64,000 bases of DNA, taken from Pseudomonas sp. 8O (lineage in GTDB: Bacteria; Pseudomonadota; Gammaproteobacteria; Pseudomonadales; Pseudomonadaceae). This document shows, in pieces, positions 16,996-24,921 of the stretch; the stretch's first letter is position 1, and every line of letters begins with the position of its first letter. The notes below the pieces were generated by a model. The model was not told where the DNA came from. It ran no database searches and saw nothing but the letters and a program-made list of their open reading frames with translations. Both the position numbers and the translations under genes were made by a program. The stretch covers positions 310,001 through 374,000 of the forward strand of contig NZ_LR733267.1 in NCBI RefSeq assembly GCF_902506495.1. Direction: 5' to 3'.

Positions 16996-19140
16996 TCAGT
17001 CGATCTGCCGACGGAATGGCGGCAACGCATTGAGAATCGCCTTGCCATAGCGCTGGGTAACCACACGCCGATCCAGCAGCGTGATGGTGCCGCGATCGGC
17101 CTCGGTGCGCAGCAGGCGACCACAGGCTTGCACAAGACGTAGCGAAGCGTCCGGCACGGCGATCTCCATGAACGGATTGCCACCGCGTGCCTCGATCCAT
17201 TCGGCCAGCGCCGCCTCCACCGGGTCGTCCGGCACGGCGAAGGGAATCTTGGCAATCACCACGTGTTCGCAATAAGCGCCGGGCAGATCGACGCCCTCGG
17301 CAAAACTGGCCAGGCCGAATAGCACGCTTTCCTCACCTGAATCGACGCGCGCCTTATGTTTGTTCAGGGTCTCCTGCTTGGACAGGTTGCCCTGGATGAA
17401 CACGCGCTTGCGCCAGTCTCGATCGAGGCCGTCGAACACGTCCTGCATCTGCTTGCGCGACGAGAACAGCACCAGCGTACCGCGACTGCCTGCCACCAGG
17501 CCCGGCAACTCACGAATGATGGCCGCCGTATGCACCGCTGCCTCACGCGGATCAGCCTTGAGATCAGGCACGCGCAGCAGGCCTGCATCGGCATGGTGGA
17601 AGGGGCTCGGCACGATAGCGGCGACCGCCACCTTGGGCAGCCCGGCACGCATGCGATAGCGGTCGAAGGTGCCCAGCGCAGTCAGCGTGGCGGAAGTCAC
17701 CAGGGCGCCGTGGGCGACATTCCACAGGTTGCGGCGCAAGGTCTCTGCCGCCAGGATCGGGCTGGCGTTGACCTCGATGTCGAACAGCGCACCGCTCTCG
17801 GCCAGGGTCAGCCAGCGCGCCATGGGTGGGCTTTCCTCAGGGTCTTCGGCGGTGAAGGCCAGCCACAGCTCCCAGTTGCCCTTGGCGCGCGCCATCAGGC
17901 TACCGAACAGCGGGTACCACTCCTCGGCCTGATGGCTGGCGATGCCCACCGCGCCCTCGCCATCCATCGCTTCCTTGAGCAGCTCGGTAACGCCGGTGAA
18001 CAGATCGTTGAGCTTGGAAAAACCCTTCTTCAACTCCAGACCCAGCTCGGTCAGGTGCTCCGGTACCACACCGCCGACGAAGCGGTGACGCGGACGCTCG
18101 CGGCCTTCCATGTCTTCACCGGCCTTGAAGTCGGCGATCTGCTCGCAGGCGGCGAACATGAACTGTTGCTGGGTTTTCAGCTCGCGGGCCAGTTCCGGCA
18201 CCTGCTCGATCAGCCGCCCGAGATCGCCTGGCAGCGGGTTCTGCGCCAGCAGCTTGGTCAGATTCTTGTCGATCTGGGTCAGCCAGTCGGCGGTCGAGCG
18301 CAGGCGGGTGAAATGGGCGAAGTGGCCGATGGCCTTGTCCGGCAGGTGATGGCCTTCGTCGAACACATAGATGGTTTCGCGCGGGTCGGGCAGCACCGCG
18401 CCGCCGCCGAGTGCCAGGTCAGCCAGCACCATGTCGTGGTTGGTGACGATCACATCGACCTTACCCATGCCTTCGCGCGCCTTGTAGAAGGCGCACTGCT
18501 GGAAGTTCGGGCAGTGGCGATTGGTGCACTGGCTATGATCGGTGGTCAGTTGCGCCCAGCGTACGTCCTCCAGCTCCTCCGGCCAGCTGTCGCGGTCGCC
18601 ATCCCATTTGTTGCCGGCGAGTTTCTCGATCATCGCGGTGAACAGCTTCTGCCCCTGTTCATCCACATCGATACGAAAGCCTTCCTCCTCGAACAACTGC
18701 GCGGTGGCGCTCTGCGCGGCGCCGTCCTGCAGCAGGTGATCGAGTTTGGACAGGCACAGGTAGCGCCCACGCCCCTTGGCCAGGGCGAAGCTGAAATTCA
18801 GGCCGCTGTTGCGCAACAGATCCGGCAGATCCTTGTGCACGATCTGCTCCTGCAGCGCCACGGTGGCAGTGGCGATCACCAGACGCTTGCCGGCGGCCTT
18901 GGCCGTGGGAATGGTGGCCAGGCTGTAGGCCACCGTCTTGCCGGTACCGGTGCCCGCCTCGACCGCCACGACGGCAGGATCCCCCAGACGCTTGCCTTCG
19001 TCATCGGTCTTGATGGTGCCGAGCACCTTGGCGATCTCGGCGATCATCAGCCGCTGGCCATAGCGCGGCTTGAGCGACTTGGCTTCGAGAAAGCGCGAGT
19101 AGGCGCCCTGGATCTGGGACTTGAGTTCGGTACTGAGCAT
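16996..19140 (-). CDS. dinG: ATP-dependent DNA helicase DinG
   Basis: 714 residues, close to enteric DinG. Superfamily 2 XPD-like 5'-3' helicase involved in DNA repair and R-loop removal. Walker A is VEAGTGTGKTVAYS (about 60-73), the DEAH-type box is VFDEGHHLPD, and four cysteines for an iron-sulfur cluster are visible (YLCLSKLD and CTNRHCPNFQQC). Motif VI is LRLVQACGRLLRTEADRG near the C terminus. ATG 19140 was chosen from homologue length; the open frame extends to 19308 through the upstream intergenic region. Divergent from a CopD-like gene; convergent with mrpG. Confidence 0.95.
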   Translation of the reverse strand: MLSTELKSQIQGAYSRFLEAKSLKPRYGQRLMIAEIAKVLGTIKTDDEGKRLGDPAVVAVEAGTGTGKTVAYSLATIPTAKAAGKRLVIATATVALQEQIVHKDLPDLLRNSGLNFSFALAKGRGRYLCLSKLDHLLQDGAAQSATAQLFEEEGFRIDVDEQGQKLFTAMIEKLAGNKWDGDRDSWPEELEDVRWAQLTTDHSQCTNRHCPNFQQCAFYKAREGMGKVDVIVTNHDMVLADLALGGGAVLPDPRETIYVFDEGHHLPDKAIGHFAHFTRLRSTADWLTQIDKNLTKLLAQNPLPGDLGRLIEQVPELARELKTQQQFMFAACEQIADFKAGEDMEGRERPRHRFVGGVVPEHLTELGLELKKGFSKLNDLFTGVTELLKEAMDGEGAVGIASHQAEEWYPLFGSLMARAKGNWELWLAFTAEDPEESPPMARWLTLAESGALFDIEVNASPILAAETLRRNLWNVAHGALVTSATLTALGTFDRYRMRAGLPKVAVAAIVPSPFHHADAGLLRVPDLKADPREAAVHTAAIIRELPGLVAGSRGTLVLFSSRKQMQDVFDGLDRDWRKRVFIQGNLSKQETLNKHKARVDSGEESVLFGLASFAEGVDLPGAYCEHVVIAKIPFAVPDDPVEAALAEWIEARGGNPFMEIAVPDASLRLVQACGRLLRTEADRGTITLLDRRVVTQRYGKAILNALPPFRRQID

Positions 19141-19280
19141 GGATTCTGAAACGAAAAAGGCTGGATAAATTTTCAGTATTCGCGGAGCGGTCGCTATCAT
19201 AGCGCGCCTGTCGATCTGGCGCTGACTCGCGTGTCTATCGAATGAACCGAGCTGCCAGACGGCCCCTCCGGAGATACCGC

Positions 19281-19745
19281 ATGACCCCCTACGCACCGCT
19301 CTACGCACTTCACCTGTTGGCCGCCGTCGTCTGGGTTGGCGGCATGTTCTTCGCCTGGATGATCCTGCGCCCGGCAGCGGTCGAAATACTGGAACCGCCA
19401 GCGCGCCTGCGCTTGTGGCTGAGTGTGTTCAGGCGATTTTTCGTCTGGGTCTGGCTGGCGGTAGCGGCCCTGCCACTGAGCGGGCTGGGCATGCTGCACA
19501 TGAGCTACAGCGGTTTCGACGCCGCGCCGCGCTACGTGCACATCATGATGGGGCTGTATCTGGTGATGCTCGCCCTGTTCCTGCGTATTCAGGCACTGCA
19601 GTTGCCGCAACTGCGGCGCGCCGTGGAGGCCGAGAACTGGCCTGCAGGCGGCGAAGTGCTGGGGCGGATTCGCAAGGTCGTGGGCAGCAACCTGCTGATC
19701 GGCCTGGCACTGATGACACTGGCCGCCATGCGTCCGTCATTCTGA
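19281..19745 (+). CDS. CopD-domain membrane protein
   Basis: 154 residues with four membrane helices (about 5-27, 50-72, 80-103, 130-150). The first helix carries LYALHLLAAVVWVGGMFFAW, a histidine and tryptophan pattern typical of the CopD/YkoY-like family, proteins with possible copper or haem links. The ATG at 19281 is preceded by GGAG; upstream ATG at 19242 adds only basic residues. It stands alone, divergent from dinG. The exact function is not known. Confidence 0.8.
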   Translation: MTPYAPLYALHLLAAVVWVGGMFFAWMILRPAAVEILEPPARLRLWLSVFRRFFVWVWLAVAALPLSGLGMLHMSYSGFDAAPRYVHIMMGLYLVMLALFLRIQALQLPQLRRAVEAENWPAGGEVLGRIRKVVGSNLLIGLALMTLAAMRPSF

Positions 19746-19796
19746 TTGATGCGGCTGCCTTCATTTGCACATGAAAACGAAGGCAGCGACGGTTAT

Positions 19797-20558
19797 CTAG
19801 AAACGAAACACCTGCACGGCACCACTGCGGCCCGTTGCACCTTCGCGCCCGGGCTGACCGGGTTTGCCATCGGCCGCACCCTCCACGCCGTAGAGCAGAC
19901 AGCCCTTGGCAGCACCGCCACGACCGGGGCGCCCCGCCGAACCGGCTGCACCGCCCGCGCCGCCGTCGAGCAACACCTGCATGCGCTCGACCTCGACGTA
20001 GTGAGGCACTTCAAGGATAACGTTGCCACCTGCTGCGCCTTCATGGCCATCGGTACCATCCTGGCCATCGTGGCCGGCACTGGCCTGGCCCCAGGTGCAA
20101 CCACCTGGCTTGCCATGCGCACCATCGAGCCCGGCATAACCCGGCCTGCCTTGCCCACCCCGTACATCGAGGGTCAGCGATTCGAATGTCAGCTTGTGCA
20201 GCTTGAGATTGATTTCCCGCCCAGCAGTAGCCGGCCGAGTGTAAGTACCGGCCGCACCTTTGGCGCTGATCCAGGCGCCCGGACCGATATCAGCATCCTC
20301 GACTAGCAGACGCAGCGGCTGATCGCTGGGCGCTACGCCAATACGCGCGTCGCGGCCCATCAGCAACTCGCCAATACGCAACTCGGTCACCGTGGCCGGG
20401 ATCATCAGGGTCGCCTGGTCCGCCACCTCCAGCCGCTCGAGCTGCAGGCTGCTACTGGCGACCGGCAGACGCATCAAGGTATTGGGCGACACCTTGACCT
20501 GCGTAGCGGCCAACGACGTACCTGCGAACAGGCAGAACAACAAAGCGAGACTACGCAT
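19797..20558 (-). CDS. Exported collagen-like (Gly-X-Y) protein
   Basis: 253 residues. A signal peptide (MRSLALLFCLFAGTSLAA) is followed by about 100 residues without recognisable domain and then glycine-rich collagen-like stretches: RGGQGRPGYAGLDGAHGKPGG (about 130-150), GHDGQDGTDGHEGAAGG (about 158-175) and GKPGQPGREGATGRSG near the C terminus, separated by beta-like segments (NVILEVPHYVEVERMQVLLDG). Two cysteines (GGCTW, KGCLLYG) could form a disulfide. It is probably periplasmic or secreted. ATG 20558 has AGGAGG eight bases upstream. The start overlaps the end of the DUF1145 gene by eight bases, so the two are co-translated. Function unknown. Confidence 0.8.
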   Translation of the reverse strand: MRSLALLFCLFAGTSLAATQVKVSPNTLMRLPVASSSLQLERLEVADQATLMIPATVTELRIGELLMGRDARIGVAPSDQPLRLLVEDADIGPGAWISAKGAAGTYTRPATAGREINLKLHKLTFESLTLDVRGGQGRPGYAGLDGAHGKPGGCTWGQASAGHDGQDGTDGHEGAAGGNVILEVPHYVEVERMQVLLDGGAGGAAGSAGRPGRGGAAKGCLLYGVEGAADGKPGQPGREGATGRSGAVQVFRF

Positions 20559-20853
20559 GAGCAGCCTCCTCATGCGCCGCAGCCAGGCTCTCGCCCGCCC
20601 GCTCGGCCTTCAGTGGGTAGAGGTGAAAAATGCCGAATAGCAGGATCTGTACACGATCCAGCCAGGGGCTGGCGCGACCGGACAGAAGACCAGAGAACAG
20701 CCACAACTGCGCCCCATGCAGCAGCGCAAGAAAGGCCCCGAGCAGATAGACGAGTTGCTCGAACGGTGCACCAAAACGCTTGGCCAGCGCCGCCCCAAAT
20801 ACCAACCAGAAGGCCAAGGCCAGCGCCTTGCCCACCCACAATAATGCTTTCAT
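20551..20853 (-). CDS. DUF1145-family small membrane protein
   Basis: 100 residues. Three hydrophobic segments (about 4-22, 33-55 and 65-80), then a charged tail (PLKAERAGESLAAAHEEAAHA). The pattern KALLWVGKALALAFW and PFEQLVYLLGAFLALLHGAQLW fits DUF1145 (YhhL-like) inner-membrane proteins of unknown role. It overlaps the collagen-like gene by eight bases, suggesting an operon. Confidence 0.75.
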   Translation of the reverse strand: MKALLWVGKALALAFWLVFGAALAKRFGAPFEQLVYLLGAFLALLHGAQLWLFSGLLSGRASPWLDRVQILLFGIFHLYPLKAERAGESLAAAHEEAAHA

Positions 20854-20972
20854 CCCCGCCCTCTTGCTCTGGTTTTTCTAATAGCGCAGCACGTTAACCG
20901 GTCGCGGCGCTGACCACCAGAGCGCGGGATTATTTTCCATGACTTCACCTGTCGCCCGCCGCAAAAGCGACA

Positions 20973-21000
20973 CCCCCCAGGTCTGCGATGACCTGTGGGG
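20973..21000 (-). terminator. Possible intrinsic terminator after OmpA lipoprotein gene
   Basis: Inverted repeat CCCCACAGGTC / GACCTGGGG lies 13 bases beyond the stop at 21013; on the minus strand it is followed by a short CTTTT run. Moderate support. Confidence 0.45.
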
Positions 21001-21012
21001 CGCCCCTTCGCT

Positions 21013-21747
21013 TCAACGGGAAACGTACAGCTCCACGCGGCGGTTCTGTGCGCGGCCGGCATCACTGCCATTGTCCGCCACCGGCTGGCTCTCACCACGG
21101 CCTTCCGTGCTGAGCTTGGCGGCTGGCACACCCTGGGCGATGAGAAAGTCGGCAACACTGCGTGCGCGACGTTCGGACAACGCCTGGTTATAGGTATCAG
21201 TACCGACGCTATCGGTATGTCCGACGACCTTGACTGCGACCAGACTGGCGCCGATCAGACGGGTACTGACATCGGCAAGCAGGCGCCGCGCCTCGCCCGT
21301 CAGCTCGGCTGAGTCGAACGCGAACAGCACATTTCCCAAGTCGCTGAGTACGATGACCTCATCCTGCACCTGCTGCTCCATCGCCGGCTCGGCCGCAACG
21401 CTGGCTGGGTATTGCGGCAAAGGGCAGCCGTTATGGCCTACAGCAGTACCCGCAGGCGTACCAGGGCAGCGATCACGGCGGTCGAACACAGCGTCGCCAT
21501 CTTCGTCGCCGTCCTGCGCGTAACAGATGACGGTGCCCAGCAGAGCGCCGGCTACCGCACCGCCTGCTGCCCAGGTGGAACTTTCGATTGCGCCGAGGCC
21601 GCCACCGGCCAAAGCTCCAATCGCACTGCACAGGGGCCAGTTCCCCTGGTTGAGCGGCGCGTCTCCCGTACTGGAAGTCGTGGCACAACCCGAGAGAACA
21701 CTGCTGACCAGGAGAAAGGGTAAAACCCTCGAAAGCTGGATTCTCAT
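21013..21747 (-). CDS. OmpA-family lipoprotein with calcium-binding type-3 repeat
   Basis: 244 residues. The lipobox VLSGC gives a lipidated Cys21; next a Gly-rich hydrophobic hairpin (AIGALAGGGLGAIESSTWAAGG), an acidic DGDEDGDAVFDRRDRCPGTPAG segment like a thrombospondin type-3 repeat, and a C-terminal OmpA domain (VVGHTDSVGTDTYNQALSERRA, then GRAQNRRVELYV). Expected in the outer membrane, bound to peptidoglycan. It shares its N-terminal architecture with the gene at 21891-22520, so they look like tandem paralogues. Its ribosome site lies inside a 15-bp perfect hairpin (21756-21792), implying translational control. Confidence 0.88.
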   Translation of the reverse strand: MRIQLSRVLPFLLVSSVLSGCATTSSTGDAPLNQGNWPLCSAIGALAGGGLGAIESSTWAAGGAVAGALLGTVICYAQDGDEDGDAVFDRRDRCPGTPAGTAVGHNGCPLPQYPASVAAEPAMEQQVQDEVIVLSDLGNVLFAFDSAELTGEARRLLADVSTRLIGASLVAVKVVGHTDSVGTDTYNQALSERRARSVADFLIAQGVPAAKLSTEGRGESQPVADNGSDAGRAQNRRVELYVSR

Positions 21748-21755
21748 GGCGGTGT

Positions 21756-21792
21756 CTCCTGTGATACCGGCATGTGGCCGGTATCACAGGAG
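21756..21792 (-). promoter_or_regulatory. 15-bp hairpin sequestering the Shine-Dalgarno of the OmpA lipoprotein gene
   Basis: CTCCTGTGATACCGG (21756-21770) and CCGGTATCACAGGAG (21778-21792) are perfect complements around a seven-base loop. Read on the minus strand, the AGGAG at the end of the 3' arm is the ribosome-binding site of the gene starting at 21747, eight bases before its ATG. It has no T tract, so it is not a normal terminator. It could be an RNA switch, thermometer or protein site. Confidence 0.6.
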
Positions 21793-21822
21793 TAAAGACG
21801 GCGGCAGGATTTCATACAAGAA

Positions 21823-21854
21823 AAGGCCCGACCGATGGAAGTCGGTCGGGCCTT
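21823..21854 (-). terminator. Intrinsic terminator of the 21891-22520 gene
   Basis: Perfect 13-bp stem AAGGCCCGACCGA / TCGGTCGGGCCTT with a six-base loop, followed on the minus strand by TTTTCTTG. It separates the two OmpA genes, so the downstream one likely has its own promoter between 21793 and 21822 or is reached by read-through. Confidence 0.85.
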
Positions 21855-21890
21855 CGCGGGTGACACCTGGCTTGGCTTACATGAAGCGCC

Positions 21891-22520
21891 TTACGGCTGA
21901 GCTTCGACCTCGGCTTCCACGCGACGGTTGATGGCACGACCATCGGCGGTGGCGTTGTCGGCAACCGGGCGACTCTCGCCATAACCCACTGCCTGCACGC
22001 GGCCGGACTCGACACCGTACTGGTTGACCAGAACTTCACGCACGGCACTGGCGCGGCGCTCGGAAAGCCCCTGGTTGTAAGCATCGCCGCCCACGGAGTC
22101 GGTGTGACCTTCAACCACGGTGCTGGTCTGCGGATACTGTTTCATGAAGTCGGCCAGGGCTTTGATGTCGCCATAGCTTTCCTGCTTGACCTGGGCCTTG
22201 TCGAAGTCGAACTTGACGTCCAGCTCGACACGAACGGCCTCGGCCGGCTCGGCAACGACCATCTCCTCGACAACGACTTCTTCGACGACGGCAACCTGTT
22301 GCTCTTCGGCACCATGTACCCAGCAGTAGGCGGCAGCCATACCGGCACCTAACACCGCACCGCCACCAGCCCAGGAAGAACTTTCGATGGCCCCTAGCGC
22401 CGCACCACCAACACCGCCTACAGCTGCGCAGGTGGGCCAGTCGGTTTTCTGCAGGCCGGCGCAACCGGTCAGCAAAGTGCTAGCCAGAATCAGGGGTACT
22501 GCGTTCCTTGTGATACTCAT
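21891..22520 (-). CDS. OmpA-family lipoprotein (paralogue of 21013-21747)
   Basis: 209 residues. Lipobox LLTGC, then a Gly-rich segment (AVGGVGGAALGAIESSSWAGGGAV) nearly identical in pattern to the downstream neighbour, an acidic valine-rich linker (VVEEVVVEEMVVAEP) and an OmpA domain (VVEGHTDSVGGDAYNQGLSERRASAV, then DGRAINRRVEAEV). An outer-membrane lipoprotein that binds peptidoglycan is expected. It has its own strong terminator at 21823-21854 and an ordinary GGAGACC ribosome site. Confidence 0.88.
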   Translation of the reverse strand: MSITRNAVPLILASTLLTGCAGLQKTDWPTCAAVGGVGGAALGAIESSSWAGGGAVLGAGMAAAYCWVHGAEEQQVAVVEEVVVEEMVVAEPAEAVRVELDVKFDFDKAQVKQESYGDIKALADFMKQYPQTSTVVEGHTDSVGGDAYNQGLSERRASAVREVLVNQYGVESGRVQAVGYGESRPVADNATADGRAINRRVEAEVEAQP

Positions 22521-22683
22521 ACTTTAGGTCTCCAATGTTCATCGGCGCATAACCGACTCGATAGTAGTAAAGACAGGAGTTGTACAATCCGCCAGCTATA
22601 GCAGCTTCTGCGGATAATTTTCTCTCACTCTAGGCCTGATACCGACACCACGTTAGTCTTTGCAGACTTTTCGAGGAAGTTCG

Positions 22684-23181
22684 ATGACCGCCAGCCTTAG
22701 CACCCGTACTCCACAGCAAGCCATTGCGGCACTGCTTGCCCGCTATACCCCCGAGAAACTGCTGTTACTCGGGGCGAGCGAGCTACCCGCAGTCAGCGCC
22801 TTTCACAGCGCCCACCCGCAGTGCCAGGTCACCACCGCACCTGCTGCTCCCCTGGCGCCTGAACTGGCCGCACAGCGCTTCGACCTGGCAATTCTGGTCG
22901 ACTGTCTGGAGCACTTACCCAAACGCGATGGACTGCAACTACTGGGTGGCATTCGCAACCTCAACGCCAGCCGGGTCGCCGTATTGCTCGACCTCAAGGC
23001 AGGTGATTGGCAGGAAACCGACTTTTTCGCCCTGGCCATGCAAGCCAGTGAACAGTTCCAGCGCGAGGGACAGACCCTGCATCTGTTCACCTATGATCTA
23101 CTCGATTACAAGCAAGTTCCCGACTGGTTGAACGCGAAGTTCTGGGCAAACCCGGAAAATTTCGGCAAATACTGGTGGTAG
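22684..23181 (+). CDS. Conserved hypothetical protein, methyltransferase-like (possibly DUF6231)
   Basis: 165 residues. A Rossmann-like pattern is visible: LLARYTPEKLLLLGASEL, then FDLAILVDCLEHLPKRDGLQLLGGIRNL, which resembles the acidic loop and post-II region of class I methyltransferases, but the SAM-binding glycine motif is weak (LLLLGAS). I associate it from memory with DUF6231; not verified. The ATG at 22684 has GAGGAAG upstream. It is four bases before the YchJ-like gene, so the two form an operon; divergent from the OmpA lipoprotein gene. Confidence 0.65.
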   Translation: MTASLSTRTPQQAIAALLARYTPEKLLLLGASELPAVSAFHSAHPQCQVTTAPAAPLAPELAAQRFDLAILVDCLEHLPKRDGLQLLGGIRNLNASRVAVLLDLKAGDWQETDFFALAMQASEQFQREGQTLHLFTYDLLDYKQVPDWLNAKFWANPENFGKYWW

Positions 23182-23185
23182 AACG

Positions 23186-23668
23186 ATGAACCCTCTCGAT
23201 CCCAACTGCCCCTGCGGCAGCGGCAACCTGCTGAGCCAGTGCTGCGGTCACTATCACGCAGGCACCCACGCACCCAGCGCGGAGTTGTTGATGCGTTCGC
23301 GCTACACCGCTTATGTACTGGGCCTGGTGGATTACCTGGTAGCCACCACCTTGCCCGCCCAGCAACAGGTGCTCGACCGCGACGCGATGGCCGCCTGGAG
23401 CGCGCAAAGCACCTGGCTGGGCCTGGAAATCGAGGGCAGCGAGGTATTCGGTGGCCAGCCGGAGCACGCCCAGGTCACTTTCGTCGCCCGTTGGCACGAT
23501 GACAACGGCGAACATCGTCACCGCGAATGCTCCGCTTTCGTTCAGGTGGACGGACGCTGGTTCTTCCTCGACCCGACCGCGCCACTCAAGGCCGGACGCA
23601 ATGACCCTTGCCCCTGCCGGGGTGGGCAGAAGTTCAAGAAGTGCTGCGCGCCCTACCTGAATGGCTGA
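23186..23668 (+). CDS. YchJ-family protein with two SEC-C zinc motifs
   Basis: 160 residues. An N-terminal CPCGSGNLLSQCC and a C-terminal CPCRGGQKFKKCC are SEC-C type zinc-binding motifs flanking an NTF2-like core (MRSRYTAYVLGLVDYL, WFFLDP), which is the UPF0225/YchJ layout. Role unknown; SEC-C motifs elsewhere bind SecB or other partners. Co-transcribed with the gene at 22684. Confidence 0.88.
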   Translation: MNPLDPNCPCGSGNLLSQCCGHYHAGTHAPSAELLMRSRYTAYVLGLVDYLVATTLPAQQQVLDRDAMAAWSAQSTWLGLEIEGSEVFGGQPEHAQVTFVARWHDDNGEHRHRECSAFVQVDGRWFFLDPTAPLKAGRNDPCPCRGGQKFKKCCAPYLNG

Positions 23669-23735
23669 TTGGCGTTAATCCTGCTTTCTGCTTGAGTTGA
23701 TACGTCCCGCAAGGACACTCAACAAGGAGAAAGTC

Positions 23736-24851
23736 ATGCACAAGAAAAGTGGTATCGCTCTTATCCTGGCCAGCCTGCTAGTAGGTTGCGCCAACCAGCC
23801 CGATGGGCTGCAAGGGGAAACGCTGGACCTGGGCGACAACCAGCGCGTCAGCCGCCTGTTCGCCTACCCGAACAACTGCAGTGTGATCTGCTACCGCGAC
23901 TGGACGCTAGAACAGACAGTCGAACACTACCTGCAACAGAGCCTGACGCGCGATGGTTACCCCCAGGCCAGCGTGCGCGTAACACGCAACGGGGAACGCA
24001 TTCATGCCAATTTCGATGGCACGCCAAAGGATTACGGCAAGCCCCTGCTGCAATTGCTCGATGCCGGTGACCTGGCCTATCAGGGCGCCAGTCAGCTGAA
24101 TCGTGACGGCAAATGGCAGTACAACTGGTACTTCTTCCTGCCCCTGGGCATGGCTCTGGAGAACCGCAAGAGCGTCGAGCTGCTGCACTTCCCACCGGAC
24201 TACTCACTGACTCAGGCTCAGGATTATCTGCGTTCGAGCACCACCGATCGCTGGGCCTCGCTGCTCGGTTTCAATGGTGTAGAGGCGGAACACACCCCCG
24301 CCTACCAGACCATCATCGACATCGCTCCCATCGCCGCCCCGGCCAGTGCCGGCAGCGCATTGCAGGGCGTGTACGGCTACTTCAACAGCTATCAGCGGCG
24401 CATGGTCAGCGAACTCAGTGCCGGGCCGAACGGTGCCGGCCTGCCGATGGTCGCCTTCGGCAGCCCGGTGCGCAGTTGGATCAAGCAACAGTACGGCGTC
24501 AATCTGCCGGTGCTGGGGCTCGGCCAGATCGATGCAGCCCCCGGCCAGCAGGTTTACGTGCTCGGCGCCAATCATCCCAGCTACATCTGGTATGCGGCCG
24601 ATCCGGCCAACAACAAAGGCAACAAGGATGCTGCCAACGCAGCCGGAATCAAGGTCATGGGACAGGACTTGAGCGCCGCCTGCTGGCAGGCCGGTATGGG
24701 CCAACAGCCAAAAAGTGATCCGCAGCAGACGCTCAATACCTGCACCGAAAAATGGCAGGTAACGGAGAAGCTGCAAACCTGCGAACTGTTCTTCACCAGC
24801 GTGCGCAACCTCAAGCCCGAGGAAGCCGCAGCCGCGTGCAAGACGGGTTAG
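23736..24851 (+). CDS. Hypothetical lipoprotein
   Basis: 371 residues. MHKKSGIALILASLLVGC is a lipoprotein signal with lipidated Cys18. The mature part contains many Trp/Tyr residues (QYNWYFFLPLG, NHPSYIWYAAD) and several cysteines (NNCSVICY, AACWQ, NTCTEKW, QTCELFF, AAACKTG), suggesting disulfides in the periplasm. No domain recognised. The ATG at 23736 follows AAGGAGA. Stand-alone gene ending at a bidirectional terminator. Confidence 0.75.
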   Translation: MHKKSGIALILASLLVGCANQPDGLQGETLDLGDNQRVSRLFAYPNNCSVICYRDWTLEQTVEHYLQQSLTRDGYPQASVRVTRNGERIHANFDGTPKDYGKPLLQLLDAGDLAYQGASQLNRDGKWQYNWYFFLPLGMALENRKSVELLHFPPDYSLTQAQDYLRSSTTDRWASLLGFNGVEAEHTPAYQTIIDIAPIAAPASAGSALQGVYGYFNSYQRRMVSELSAGPNGAGLPMVAFGSPVRSWIKQQYGVNLPVLGLGQIDAAPGQQVYVLGANHPSYIWYAADPANNKGNKDAANAAGIKVMGQDLSAACWQAGMGQQPKSDPQQTLNTCTEKWQVTEKLQTCELFFTSVRNLKPEEAAAACKTG

Positions 24852-24866
24852 CTGCCCTGAACGCAA

Positions 24867-24901
24867 AAACGCCGTGGCTGCAGGCTCAACTCACGGCGTT
24901 T
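24867..24901. terminator. Bidirectional terminator between convergent genes
   Basis: AAACGCCGTG and CACGGCGTTT form a 10-bp stem. The minus-strand copy ends in TTTTTG, so it best serves the gene at 24922-25476; the plus-strand gene ends 16 bases before it. Confidence 0.75.
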
Positions 24902-24921
24902 CAAACCAGGCGACTGAATGC

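Noticed and set aside
17356..19149. 597-codon open frame opposite dinG
   Set aside because: Fully covered by dinG, low-complexity translation, no plausible ribosome site.
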